A DNA stretch of 64,000 nt from Venatoribacter pacificus (GTDB lineage: Bacteria > Pseudomonadota > Gammaproteobacteria > Pseudomonadales > Oceanobacteraceae), in the NCBI RefSeq assembly GCF_025318105.1, contig NZ_JAOANI010000015.1, forward strand, positions 62,001-126,000. The letters run 5' to 3'. Shown here in pieces: positions 1 through 7,913 of this stretch (position 1 is the first letter of the stretch; each line of letters starts with the position of its first letter). A model generated the notes under the pieces. The model ran no database searches. It saw nothing but the letters and a program-made list of their open reading frames with translations, and had not been told where the DNA came from. Both the position numbers and the translations under genes were made by a program.

Positions 1-196
1 TCTCCTGACCGTCGTAACCCAGGCGGTAAAGCCGAACGTGCCCCGACTCAAGAAAGTAATAGTGATTCAGAATGTCATTCTGGCAGAAGAGATGCTCTCC
101 TTTCGAATACGTCAGGGTGCTAGCGCCATGACTCAGCTGCAGAATCTCCTGATGGCTAAGCACACTGAAGAGTTTGTTGCTGGATAACGAAGACAT
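1..196 (-). CDS. Crp/Fnr-family transcriptional regulator, N-terminal part (cut by window edge)
   Basis: Reading on the minus strand from an ATG at 194-196, preceded by GGGAGGA, the frame stays open to the window edge (65 codons). The product begins MSSLSSNKLFSVLSHQEIL and continues through residues YSKGEHLFCQNDILNHYYFL and then ESGHVRLYR, the typical start of a cyclic-nucleotide-binding-like beta-roll in Crp/Fnr proteins. The four N-terminal cysteines of FNR are absent from the visible part, which fits a DNR/NnrR-type regulator better than an oxygen-sensing FNR. That reading is an inference. Its position beside the nos/nar region suits a denitrification regulator. The effector and the DNA-binding helix lie outside the window. 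Confidence 0.8.
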   Translation of the reverse strand, partial: MSSLSSNKLFSVLSHQEILQLSHGASTLTYSKGEHLFCQNDILNHYYFLESGHVRLYRLGYDGQE

Positions 197-219
197 TCCT
201 CCCTCTGCTTACCGTAGTA

Positions 220-233
220 TTGATAATTGTCAT
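220..233. promoter_or_regulatory. FNR-like or Fur-like site in divergent promoter region
   Basis: TTGATAATTGTCAT lies between the divergent Crp/Fnr-type gene and the membrane-protein/TonB operon. Its left half matches the FNR/DNR box (TTGAT-N4-ATCAA) perfectly but its right half (GTCAT) matches poorly. The surrounding GATAATTGTCATTAG also resembles a Fur box, and the 13-mer TGATAATTGTCAT recurs in inverse orientation near 4224-4236, upstream of a secreted paralogue of this cluster. That recurrence makes me favour Fur slightly. The identity of the binding protein is inference. Confidence 0.35.
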
Positions 234-296
234 TAGTGTACACCACCCAATCCGATAATAATAACCATTCTTAATTGGATTTTGGACACTGCTCTT

Positions 297-734
297 ATGG
301 AACACGCTCTGTTGCAAACACTTCATCTTCTGTGCGCCATTCTGTTTATTGGCGTCGTATTCTTTGAGGTGGTCTTTCTGGAACCTATAAGGAAGCATTT
401 ACCCGAAAACATGATGACTCTGGTTGAAGCCGGTATTCATGTTCGGGCCAGACGTTTTATGCCCTTCGTGGTTGTACTGCTGTTTGCTTCCGGGATCGGC
501 ATGCTGTGGAGGGTTTACAGCAATCTCTGGCTGCCACTATTTGCCCAACCTTTTTCGGTATTACTGACCCTGAAGATACTTCTTGCCCTGAGTGTGCTGA
601 TACATTTTGTTCTGGCAATTCGGGCATCACTTTGCAACCGGATGACCTCACGCAGATTCCGGATTACACACTACAGTGTCTTTGCGCACATGATCCTGAT
701 TGTGATTCTGGCAAAGGCAATGTTCTATGCATGA
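297..734 (+). CDS. Small integral membrane protein, CopD-like topology
   Basis: About 145 residues from the ATG at 297; a TTG at 282 would add five. The protein has about four hydrophobic segments with short charged loops, and histidines near the membrane faces (HALLQTLHLL, LIHFVL, THYSVFAHM). The layout resembles small CopD/DUF2269-type membrane proteins, but I cannot assign a family firmly. Its stop codon overlaps the start of the TonB-receptor gene (ATGCATGA at 727-734), so the two are very likely co-translated. By context it may assist metal or heme handling linked to the receptor. No substrate can be read from the sequence. Confidence 0.6.
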   Translation: MEHALLQTLHLLCAILFIGVVFFEVVFLEPIRKHLPENMMTLVEAGIHVRARRFMPFVVVLLFASGIGMLWRVYSNLWLPLFAQPFSVLLTLKILLALSVLIHFVLAIRASLCNRMTSRRFRITHYSVFAHMILIVILAKAMFYA

Positions 735-2862
735 AGACCAGATGAATACTGGCTGTCGGCATTGCAGGAGATCAATCATCCTTGCGCTACTGCTGTTCGG
801 CTCCGCACAGGCACTGGCACAGGAAACAACTGAACTCGATAAGCAGATTGTTGAATCTACAGAAACTCCGGCAGAGTCAGAAGGTGTGGATTTACGCCAA
901 AGGCTGGATCAGGTTCCCGGCGGAACGAACCTGATCAATATCACAACGCTCCGGGGCAGCCTGTCATCTCTGGCCAAGGTACTGAAAATGGAGCCTGGCA
1001 TCATTGTTCAGGAGTTTTTTGGCGGCAATGATCAGCCCCGAATAAATATCCGCGGCTCAGGCATCCAGGACAACCCCGTCTCGCGTGGCATCCAGATTCT
1101 TCACGATGGACTGGCTACGAATCAGGCAGATGGGTCATTTATCATTGGCCTGAGCGATCCGGGTCAGACAAAATTTATCACCACCTACCGAGGGGCAAAT
1201 GCTACCCGTTATGGTGCGACAACCCTTGGCGGAGCTGTTAATTTTCACCCGCGGACAGCATTGAATTCTCCGGAATTGCAGCTATCTGCTGAAGCCGGAA
1301 GTTTTAATTTCAAAAAATTATCTCTCTCCGGTGGGCAATACAATAACAGCCGGGATTTTTACGTCAGGGCCGAGCAATCCATGTCAGATGGCTGGCGCTC
1401 TCACAGTAAAGCCAATCGCCAGACGCTGGCACTGAATTCCGGCTGGCAGTCAGCAATACTGCAAAACAGAACCTATCTGAATATTGCTCAGAATGATTTT
1501 GATATTCCCTTTATGCTGAGTAAAGAACGGAGTAAAAAAGATCCATCATCGGTAATGGGGGATTACAACACGGCCTTTGATCGCTTCATGGACGTCAACA
1601 AGCGCGATCCTTATAGAAAAACCCGGCAATTACGCCTGGCCAACAAAAGTTCAGTAACCTCTTCAGCCGGTACATTCAGCCTCGGAGCATACGCTGAAAA
1701 AATAGACGATAAATTCCGAAACCCGGCCATTGTCATGGATACCTATGAAAATAATTTTGGTCTGGATCTGTCATTCTCAGATGATTTTTACTGGTTTTCC
1801 CGCCATCCAACTGAAGTCCGTCTTTTTTCCTATTTTAATTACGGAAATATGCCACGAAAATATACTTCAATTCATCCTGATAATGGCCAGAATCTACAAG
1901 TATTTGCCGATCTAGACCAGCATGCATCCAATAGTGTCGCCGGAGCTGAAATCATTCAGCACATAAATGATAGATTTAAATTTATTACTGCTCTACAGGC
2001 CGTCATTAATCAACGAAACATTGATGACCGTCTACAGGGTATTCTCGACAGCCGGTTCAAATATCAGGCCATTAACCCAAAGATCGGCGCTATTTATAAA
2101 ATACAATCTGAAACCCTGATATTTGCCAACATCAGCCGTTCATCCGAAGCCCCGACATTCTGGCAACTAGCCACCAGTAGTCCCAACCCCAATGACCCTC
2201 TGAATGCATATATCATCATTCGGGACCTGAGATTACAGACCGCAAATACCGCTGAAGTGGGAATCCGGAGTAGCAGAGAGGGTCTTAACTGGGAGTTCAG
2301 CAGTTACTATTCCAGAGTAAATAATGAGTTGATATCGGAAGTTCAGGACTTTGCCATCGACGGAACCACCGTAAATTATACCCATGGCACGGTACACCGG
2401 GGTGCAGAGGCAGCAATCAGGCAAACGACCTCCTCCTTTGGCCCAGTCGATTTCAGTCAATGGTATCTGAGTTATAACTGGAGTGATTTCCGTTTTATGG
2501 ATGGCCGCTACAAAGGAAACCGGATAGCCGGGATACCACAGCACCAACTGGCGGCTGAAGTCATATTTAATATCGACCAGAACTTTTCTGTATCCATTGA
2601 CTGGCGTGCTCAGCCGCAATCTACCTTTGTGGATCACTCTAACTCCGGATTAAAGCAAGATGCCTATCAGCTGTTCGGCAGCAAACTCCAATATCAATCC
2701 TCTGCAGGGATAAAGCTATTCGTCGAGGCTAATAATATTGCCAACCAAGTCTATCAGAGCGCCTATGTTGTCAGAGGCTACTCCCCTGATGACCCTGACG
2801 TACCGGCCTTTATTCCTGGCCCGCCGCGTAACTATATGTTGGGAGTAAGTTATGAATGGTAA
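727..2862 (+). CDS. TonB-dependent outer-membrane receptor
   Basis: This is a 711-residue protein with an N-terminal signal peptide (hydrophobic ILALLLFGSAQALA). A plug domain follows (about residues 55-160) containing RINIRGSG, QILHDGLAT and YGATTLGGAVNF, all classic TonB-receptor plug patterns. The rest is a beta-barrel ending in LGVSYEW with a terminal aromatic residue, as expected for BAM-inserted barrels. Such receptors import iron-siderophores, heme, copper or vitamin B12 using TonB energy. The copper-binding Cys/Met pattern of OprC/NosA is not evident, so an iron chelate is more likely than copper. AAAGG lies upstream of the ATG at 727. A second ATG at 742 is possible. It overlaps the upstream membrane gene by 8 bases and the next gene by 11, indicating one operon. 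Confidence 0.88.
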   Translation: MHEDQMNTGCRHCRRSIILALLLFGSAQALAQETTELDKQIVESTETPAESEGVDLRQRLDQVPGGTNLINITTLRGSLSSLAKVLKMEPGIIVQEFFGGNDQPRINIRGSGIQDNPVSRGIQILHDGLATNQADGSFIIGLSDPGQTKFITTYRGANATRYGATTLGGAVNFHPRTALNSPELQLSAEAGSFNFKKLSLSGGQYNNSRDFYVRAEQSMSDGWRSHSKANRQTLALNSGWQSAILQNRTYLNIAQNDFDIPFMLSKERSKKDPSSVMGDYNTAFDRFMDVNKRDPYRKTRQLRLANKSSVTSSAGTFSLGAYAEKIDDKFRNPAIVMDTYENNFGLDLSFSDDFYWFSRHPTEVRLFSYFNYGNMPRKYTSIHPDNGQNLQVFADLDQHASNSVAGAEIIQHINDRFKFITALQAVINQRNIDDRLQGILDSRFKYQAINPKIGAIYKIQSETLIFANISRSSEAPTFWQLATSSPNPNDPLNAYIIIRDLRLQTANTAEVGIRSSREGLNWEFSSYYSRVNNELISEVQDFAIDGTTVNYTHGTVHRGAEAAIRQTTSSFGPVDFSQWYLSYNWSDFRFMDGRYKGNRIAGIPQHQLAAEVIFNIDQNFSVSIDWRAQPQSTFVDHSNSGLKQDAYQLFGSKLQYQSSAGIKLFVEANNIANQVYQSAYVVRGYSPDDPDVPAFIPGPPRNYMLGVSYEW

Positions 2863-4225
2863 GAATAAAAAGAGCGGATTTTTTTCAGCCCGTTATCTTT
2901 CAACAGTATTATCATGCTTATTCATTCACGGCATGATGATCCAAACCGCTACAGCCTCAGAGCTGAGCGGGGTTTACTATGGCAGTTATGATATTACCAT
3001 GTGGGGCTGTCCAGGGGTTTGCTCAGAGCAATCGGCCACCATTCTGGGAAAAGGTATTAAACCCGTCACATGGACATGGGATTTTGACCGGGGCGAAGTT
3101 GATATACAGGGAACCATGCTCAGTGTTGGTTTTCCTTATGAGATTCAGGATATTGGCAATGCCAGTAGCGAGCACAACATAGCCAGGTTCACACAGATAG
3201 CCGATGGTATATACCGTATTGACCATGGATTTCAGATATTCAATCCCAATGTCGGAAATCCCCGGGCAGATACCAGTACGACTGTTTCGGTCACAGGCAA
3301 TCCTGCCGGAACACTCACAATAAAAACCATTGATAACGAAAATAATGGTAGTGGTGACGGTATTCCCGGCAGCCAGATTTCCGGGGTGTTTCCAATGACC
3401 GTACAACCGCAAATGGATGGCTGGGCTGTTTCAGAAAATAATAATGATACTGGTCTTTCTGCACAAAAAAAGATTGCCCTCGGCCTGCACCCGGATAAAA
3501 CCGACACCGACGGAGATAGCATCCCTGATGCAGAGGAGCTGGGTATTCACTGGCAGGATAGTCCACTGGACTCTGATTCTGATTCCATCATTGATGCTCT
3601 GGAGCCTGGAGAATCCGCAATGAATGATCAGATAGCTGGCGGTATCGGCTTACTGAATCTTATTCCTGGATTTGCCGCTACTGAAGGCACTCCGTCAGGG
3701 CAAAGCGTAACGATCAGCGTTAAGGATAACTGGCGCTTTAATAGTATCCATACCGCGCTAATGATTGATGAGTCTCCATCCGACAGCAACAGTCAGCAGA
3801 TAAAAGATGTCACCCTTGGTGTGCCGGGTCTGGATTATCGCTACGGTCTGATAAGTATTGGCCTGGTTACCAGAAACCAGGCATTGGGACATACCGGAAA
3901 TGTACAACTGACTCTCAGATTTGAAGAAAAATTATCTGCCGAAGGTCAGTTACTGGTGTACGCACAATCGGACCGCAATATTGCCGATAGCTTTACCCTG
4001 ATCCCCAACGCCAACTGGAAGCGGATCGACGATTATTCTTTGCGATTATCAATCCCACAGAATTCGGAATGGAATTTGTCGCCATTACCTAACCATGATT
4101 TTTCTATAACGGTAGCCGTAGCCATTAACACGCTTGGCGGGTTCAGTAGCAGCGCCGGAGCCCTGGATCTTTATCTGGTTATTTTTTTACTATCGGGCTT
4201 ATTATTAGTACAAATTCGCAAATGA
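2852..4225 (+). CDS. Secreted protein with Asp-rich Ca-type repeats and C-terminal membrane tail (paralogue 1)
   Basis: This 457-residue protein has a signal peptide that ends near residue 36 (ATAS/ELSG). Residues ~37-190 form a domain shared with two downstream genes: LSGVYYGSYDITM, a WTWDFD motif, DGIYRIDH and a closing ISGVFP. Next come thrombospondin type-3/EF-hand-like repeats (DTDGDSIPDAEELG, DSDSDSIIDALE) that should bind calcium. The C-terminus GGFSSSAG, then a hydrophobic stretch and a final Arg-Lys, resembles a GlyGly-CTERM-type sorting tail. The start overlaps the receptor gene by 11 bases, so the protein is probably made with the receptor and acts at the cell surface. Its function is unknown; binding of a ligand for the receptor is inference. 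Confidence 0.75.
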   Translation: MNGKNKKSGFFSARYLSTVLSCLFIHGMMIQTATASELSGVYYGSYDITMWGCPGVCSEQSATILGKGIKPVTWTWDFDRGEVDIQGTMLSVGFPYEIQDIGNASSEHNIARFTQIADGIYRIDHGFQIFNPNVGNPRADTSTTVSVTGNPAGTLTIKTIDNENNGSGDGIPGSQISGVFPMTVQPQMDGWAVSENNNDTGLSAQKKIALGLHPDKTDTDGDSIPDAEELGIHWQDSPLDSDSDSIIDALEPGESAMNDQIAGGIGLLNLIPGFAATEGTPSGQSVTISVKDNWRFNSIHTALMIDESPSDSNSQQIKDVTLGVPGLDYRYGLISIGLVTRNQALGHTGNVQLTLRFEEKLSAEGQLLVYAQSDRNIADSFTLIPNANWKRIDDYSLRLSIPQNSEWNLSPLPNHDFSITVAVAINTLGGFSSSAGALDLYLVIFLLSGLLLVQIRK

Positions 4226-4226
4226 T

Positions 4227-4289
4227 GACAATTATCATTAGCATCAACAAATAGCTGTGAAATTATTACTCTGCTGATGACAGTGTCAT
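4227..4289. promoter_or_regulatory. Fur-like box and short palindrome upstream of second secreted paralogue
   Basis: Positions 4227-4245 (GACAATTATCATTAGCATC) match 13 of 19 positions of the classical Fur box by my count. On the other strand they share TGATAATTGTCAT with the site at 220. Further downstream, 4277-4289 is the perfect inverted repeat ATGACA-G-TGTCAT. Both lie in the 95-base gap before the gene at 4321, whose ATG follows a GAGGGAAGAG ribosome-binding region. Iron control is inferred from the box and from the TonB context. Confidence 0.4.
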
Positions 4290-4320
4290 TGGTGCCCATT
4301 AATAAGACGAGGGAAGAGTA

Positions 4321-4818
4321 ATGAAAACCAACCCATTAATTTTAACCGGACTTCTGCTGCTGCAATTTGCAGCGGTCAACGCCGGAACACCGGGACTCAG
4401 CGGACTTCATTCCGGAAACTATGACCTGACAGTCCGGACAAATACCGGGCTTGTAATGGCAAACAGCTACCAAAGCTACTCCTGGGAATTTAATTTTGAT
4501 CAGCAGACTGCTGCTTTTACATCTGGCTATATTGTCAGCCCACTATCTCTGATTCCGCTCCGTTATGCAGCTCATCAACCGGTATCCCTGATTGACAATG
4601 GCGACGGTACTTACACCGCAGACTATGTATTCCAGGCCTATAACCCATTGTTTGGGAATCCGTCATCAGCAACAACCACAACATTTGAAATAACCCAGAC
4701 AAGCACAGGTCTGACGATCAGGACTCTGGATTCTGATGGTGACGGTGTACCGGGCGAAGCAATCTATGGGGTTTTCCCATTCGACATCGAACTTGACTGG
4801 CACGGTACCACCAACTGA
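4321..4818 (+). CDS. Short secreted protein of the same family (paralogue 2, single domain)
   Basis: This 165-residue protein has a clear signal peptide (MKTNPLILTGLLLLQFAAVNA). It consists almost entirely of the domain shared with the neighbouring long genes: LSGLHSGNYDLTV, a W-x-F-x-FD motif, DNGDGTYTADY, FGNPSSATTTTFEI and the closing DSDGDGVPG/GVFPF. It lacks both the long Asp-rich repeat region and the C-terminal hydrophobic tail, so it is probably released or periplasmic rather than anchored. It follows the Fur-like region at 4227-4289 and may be transcribed on its own as well as with the receptor operon. No characterised homologue comes to mind. Confidence 0.7.
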   Translation: MKTNPLILTGLLLLQFAAVNAGTPGLSGLHSGNYDLTVRTNTGLVMANSYQSYSWEFNFDQQTAAFTSGYIVSPLSLIPLRYAAHQPVSLIDNGDGTYTADYVFQAYNPLFGNPSSATTTTFEITQTSTGLTIRTLDSDGDGVPGEAIYGVFPFDIELDWHGTTN

Positions 4819-4839
4819 TTTTCAATTTGACACAGAAAT

Positions 4840-4879
4840 CCTGCCCTGTTGATAGGAAACAACATCATTTAAGGGCAGG
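4840..4879 (+). promoter_or_regulatory. Leader hairpin just upstream of a ribosome-binding site
   Basis: CCTGCCCT (4840-4847) pairs with AGGGCAGG (4872-4879), and an inner GTTG/CAAC adds to the stem. The 3' arm directly abuts the AAGGAG ribosome-binding site of the gene at 4894. It could act as an intergenic mRNA stabiliser, an attenuator or a translation control element. There is no U-tract, so a simple terminator is unlikely. Confidence 0.4.
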
Positions 4880-4893
4880 AAGGAGACTATTAC

Positions 4894-6333
4894 ATGAACC
4901 ATCACACGAAAAGAATACTGCTAAGCTCGCTGCTTATTTTCTCCACCTCCACTTTTGCTGATGAACCTGCGACGAATTTGAGCGGTCAGTACATTGGCTA
5001 CTACAGTCTTACAATGAATACGGCGGATCCTGTAGCGCTTAAGATGCTGACCCTGCCAAAAACCGAGCTGAATGGTGTTGAATATATTGTGCTTGGTCAA
5101 AGCATAGGGCAGCCACTCTGGATCTGGGACTTTGACGCAAAAACAGTCACCTGGGCAGGTGACAAACTCTATGCAATGTACATGGTCACTCCCGACTATC
5201 AGCTTTTTAACCTGTCAGCAATGCCAGAAAGAAAAGATGATACCGAACTGGATATAGCCAGTACCGAAGAAATAACCATGCCTTTTACCGACAATAATGA
5301 CGGCACTTACAGGATTGATTATGCGCTGAAAATTTATCTGCAAATGGCCGACTACCCGATTGGTCAGACCAGCACTACCTTCAGCATAATTAAAACACCA
5401 TCTGGTCAGTTAAAGATCGAAACAATTGATAACGAGACTGATGGCCCGGATGGTGTTCCCGGAAGTCGCATCTCCGGGGTTTTCCCTTATGTTGTTCAGC
5501 CACAGTTTGTCGCCACCTCCATGATAACTGACGATGGAAAAGACACAGACAACGATGGCATTACCGACATACAAGCAGGGCTTCTTAATCTGAATCCGGA
5601 TTCGTCTGACAATGATAAAGACGGTAAAATGAATACTGACGAAATCGGGATAACCATTCGCCCCTACGATACTGATAAAGATGGTATAGCTGATATCTAT
5701 GAGGCCGAGTATGAGAACGATGCCAGCGCCGCTCAGGGAATGAAATTATCTGACAACTCCGTATTTATCTTTAAAAGCAGAGATAATATCAATATCTCTG
5801 CAGCCTCGGTAAAAGCACACGAAGTAACTCCTGAAGACACTTTTCTATTACAAACAGACGACAAGAAAGATATTGCATATAAAGAATTGGAATTCAGTCT
5901 GGATGCAATGTCAGTAATAACGGGAGGGTACGATCAGTTACAGTTTTCAATAGAATTTTCTGAAGAACCTCCTGCATACTTTAATATTTATGATAAAATC
6001 ACAAAAATTTCTTACTCCCCTGAAACAAAAACAGGATCAGTAGAAGTCACGATCAATCCCGTGGAATATACCACTGCAGAAACTGACAATAAAATTATCA
6101 ATCTGGATATTCCCTATACCGCTGGGGATTCCGTTCGTAAAACATTCCTGATTGGAACTCTGGTTCCTGACATTGAAACACCCACTCCTGACGTCGAAAT
6201 CCCTGACGACAAGGACAACAGCGATTCATCTTCAGCCGGTAGCTTCTCATTGCTTACTGTCTTAATGCTGTTTTTACCCGGAATTTTCCGAAAACGCTTA
6301 AAGCAAGAAGAAAAGCCGATCCGGAACCTGTGA
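4894..6333 (+). CDS. Secreted protein with Asp-rich Ca-type repeats and GlyGly-CTERM-like tail (paralogue 3)
   Basis: This 479-residue protein has a signal peptide ending near STFA/DEP. The family domain (residues ~28-205) shows LSGQYIGYYSLTM, WIWDFD, NNDGTYRIDY and ISGVFPYVVQP. Asp-rich repeats follow (DTDNDGITD, DNDKDGKMNTDE, DTDKDGIADIYE), then a beta-rich region. The C-terminus has Asp/Ser-rich linker residues, SSSAGS, a hydrophobic helix and the basic cluster FRKRLKQ, the pattern of GlyGly-CTERM proteins processed by rhombosortase and exported by type II secretion. AAGGAG precedes the ATG. Compared with paralogue 1 it has a longer insertion between the W motif and DGTY. Function unknown; calcium binding and surface location are inferences from motifs. 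Confidence 0.72.
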   Translation: MNHHTKRILLSSLLIFSTSTFADEPATNLSGQYIGYYSLTMNTADPVALKMLTLPKTELNGVEYIVLGQSIGQPLWIWDFDAKTVTWAGDKLYAMYMVTPDYQLFNLSAMPERKDDTELDIASTEEITMPFTDNNDGTYRIDYALKIYLQMADYPIGQTSTTFSIIKTPSGQLKIETIDNETDGPDGVPGSRISGVFPYVVQPQFVATSMITDDGKDTDNDGITDIQAGLLNLNPDSSDNDKDGKMNTDEIGITIRPYDTDKDGIADIYEAEYENDASAAQGMKLSDNSVFIFKSRDNINISAASVKAHEVTPEDTFLLQTDDKKDIAYKELEFSLDAMSVITGGYDQLQFSIEFSEEPPAYFNIYDKITKISYSPETKTGSVEVTINPVEYTTAETDNKIINLDIPYTAGDSVRKTFLIGTLVPDIETPTPDVEIPDDKDNSDSSSAGSFSLLTVLMLFLPGIFRKRLKQEEKPIRNL

Positions 6334-6356
6334 TTAAAAAGCAACTGAAAGCAGAC

Positions 6357-6390
6357 AGCCTGAAGATTCAACACTGTAAATCTTCAGGCT
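6357..6390. terminator. Bidirectional rho-independent terminator
   Basis: AGCCTGAAGATT (6357-6368) pairs perfectly with AATCTTCAGGCT (6379-6390) around a 10-base loop. It sits between the convergent secreted-protein gene and the MarR gene, with a T-rich stretch (CTCTTTTT) a few bases beyond on the plus strand. Confidence 0.75.
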
Positions 6391-6798
6391 TCAAAACTCT
6401 TTTTCTGGGCGCACCAGAGAAAACTCATGTTCCAACAGCTCAAGCTCTGGCCTGTGCTGCCAGGCAATGCTATCTACAATCTCTTCTCCTCTGAGGAGCA
6501 AATGTATCTCAACGCATCGTTTGTCTGTTATGGATTCACGGCGCTCTACCAGACCCAGATCACAACAACGGTCGACCAACATCACCGTGCCATGATGCTT
6601 AGCCTGAAGCTTTTCTGATAATTCACTGATCGTCGCCCATTCCCGTCCTGGAAATCCTCTCAGATGCAGCAATAACAGATATTGCAGCGAAGTCAGCCCA
6701 TGAGCTTTGCAGATATTCTCGCTGTGACGCTGAAAGGTACGCAGGCGATAGCGAAAGTCCGAAAGGCTCTGATAATCCTGCTTATTCAATTTATTCAT
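6391..6798 (-). CDS. MarR-family transcriptional regulator
   Basis: This 135-residue protein has the MarR winged-helix layout: a dimerisation helix (residues ~8-30), LTSLQYLLLLHLRG, then ATISELSEKLQAKHHGTVMLVDR as the DNA-binding helix pair. The wing LGLVERRES-DKRCVEIHLLLRGEE follows, with the DxR signature of MarR proteins. The ligand is unknown. It diverges from the membrane-protein gene at 6909, a common arrangement for local control. The 110-base gap between them holds short imperfect inverted repeats near 6875-6895 (GATGCATCATAGCATGAT) that could be an operator. This is inference. Confidence 0.8.
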   Translation of the reverse strand: MNKLNKQDYQSLSDFRYRLRTFQRHSENICKAHGLTSLQYLLLLHLRGFPGREWATISELSEKLQAKHHGTVMLVDRCCDLGLVERRESITDKRCVEIHLLLRGEEIVDSIAWQHRPELELLEHEFSLVRPEKEF

Positions 6799-6908
6799 AA
6801 AGAATCTGATCCTCAGACAGCTTCAGCAATACGGCCCGATATGCTTGCCACCGGATTAAAGGTGATCTAAAACAGATGCATCATAGCATGATATATATGG
6901 AGGGAATT

Positions 6909-7466
6909 ATGAACCTGTCAGAACTGATAATGCCCTGGTCAGCGAAAGGCTGGGAAAAAATGCAGACAATGAATATCTCTATACCGGCTCTGGCCTGGAA
7001 GCTGGTTCTGCCGCTGTCTTTCTTGCCCCCGGTTCTTCTTTTTTATGCCGGAACCCATTACGACAACAGCTACATTCAGGGCTTTGCGGAGAAAAACTGG
7101 CATTTCATTACCACCACATTTTTTCTCGCAGAATTACTGACCTTTTTTGTAATGGGATGGCTTATTCACTCGGTACTGGAAAGCCACGATCTGGCCATTA
7201 ACTATCACGACGCCTACTTACTGGCGGCTATTGCCCCCATTCCTATGTGGCTGTCTTCTCTGGGATTACTTATTCCTTCCGCTTTAATTACCGGCATTTT
7301 TGCAGGTGTCGGATTAGTCGCTTCCTGTGTCATTCTCTACCTTGGAACTAGCGCGCTCTGTCACCGCAATACGGATGATGTGGTCAGCATGTCTGCAACC
7401 TATACGATAATGTCCGCCGCATTTCTCGCCTGGATTATGCTGATGGTTATCATTTGGGCTTATTAA
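6909..7466 (+). CDS. Yip1-family integral membrane protein
   Basis: About 185 residues from the ATG at 6909, which follows GGAGGG. An upstream ATG at 6876 is in frame but has no ribosome-binding site. The protein has a soluble N-terminal stretch and then about five transmembrane helices, including ALAWKLVLPLSFLPPVLLFYAG, an SALITGIFAGVGLVASCVILYLG segment and a C-terminal AAFLAWIMLMVIIWAY. This matches the bacterial Yip1/DUF1282 membrane family, whose biochemical role is poorly known. It is probably controlled by the divergent MarR gene. Confidence 0.65.
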   Translation: MNLSELIMPWSAKGWEKMQTMNISIPALAWKLVLPLSFLPPVLLFYAGTHYDNSYIQGFAEKNWHFITTTFFLAELLTFFVMGWLIHSVLESHDLAINYHDAYLLAAIAPIPMWLSSLGLLIPSALITGIFAGVGLVASCVILYLGTSALCHRNTDDVVSMSATYTIMSAAFLAWIMLMVIIWAY

Positions 7467-7509
7467 AACCTGTTAGCCGTTAACGGATTCCAGCCAGCCC
7501 GATAAACAG

Positions 7510-7538
7510 AACACCAACCTGCCCACCAGATTGGTGTT
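7510..7538 (+). terminator. Hairpin downstream of the Yip1-family gene
   Basis: AACACCAA (7510-7517) pairs with TTGGTGTT (7531-7538) around a 13-base loop, 44 bases after the stop codon. Only a short T-run follows, so it may be a weak or rho-assisted terminator. The rest of the 7467-7913 gap shows no convincing gene. Confidence 0.4.
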
Positions 7539-7766
7539 TCTGCCTGCCTATACGTCAATGGTTTCTCTTCTGAAAATACAACAGCGTCTGAATGTGGCCT
7601 TCCATGTGAGGTTATTCCGCCGCCGACAAAAAATTTTACGACTTCTACAGGTATCAGTATTTCCGTGAATGACTGTCGCATCTCGTCCATGCGAGCGTTT
7701 AATGCTTCTCACCGCACCTTTGTTTTTCTCCGCAAAGGAATACTTAACGGCAAACAACAACGGTTA

Positions 7767-7780
7767 TTGATTAAAAACAC
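7767..7780 (+). promoter_or_regulatory. Candidate Crp/Fnr (DNR-type) half-conserved site upstream of nosR
   Basis: TTGATTAAAAACAC has a perfect TTGAT left half and a weak right half (AACAC instead of ATCAA). It lies about 135 bases before the nosR start. nos promoters in denitrifiers are usually activated by DNR/NnrR-type proteins through such boxes, and a Crp/Fnr-type gene sits at the left edge of the window. The match is imperfect and the call is tentative. Confidence 0.3.
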
Positions 7781-7913
7781 AAAAAATTGACCTGAGTCCT
7801 TCAACCTACCTCCGATGGGGTATGTTGGCTGTGTCCGGTGACTGCGACAATTTGACGCATTAGCCAGACTGATGCTCACTCCAGACATCAGGCTGACGCT
7901 GAATAGGAATTGT

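Noticed and set aside
727..2862. Assigning the TonB receptor as the copper receptor NosA/OprC because of the nearby nos cluster
   Set aside because: The Cys/Met/His copper-binding pattern expected in the plug is not seen, and the promoter site looks at least as Fur-like as FNR-like.
7541..7766. Short minus-strand frames in the gap before nosR
   Set aside because: Composition is atypical, starts lack ribosome-binding sites and no motif is recognisable.
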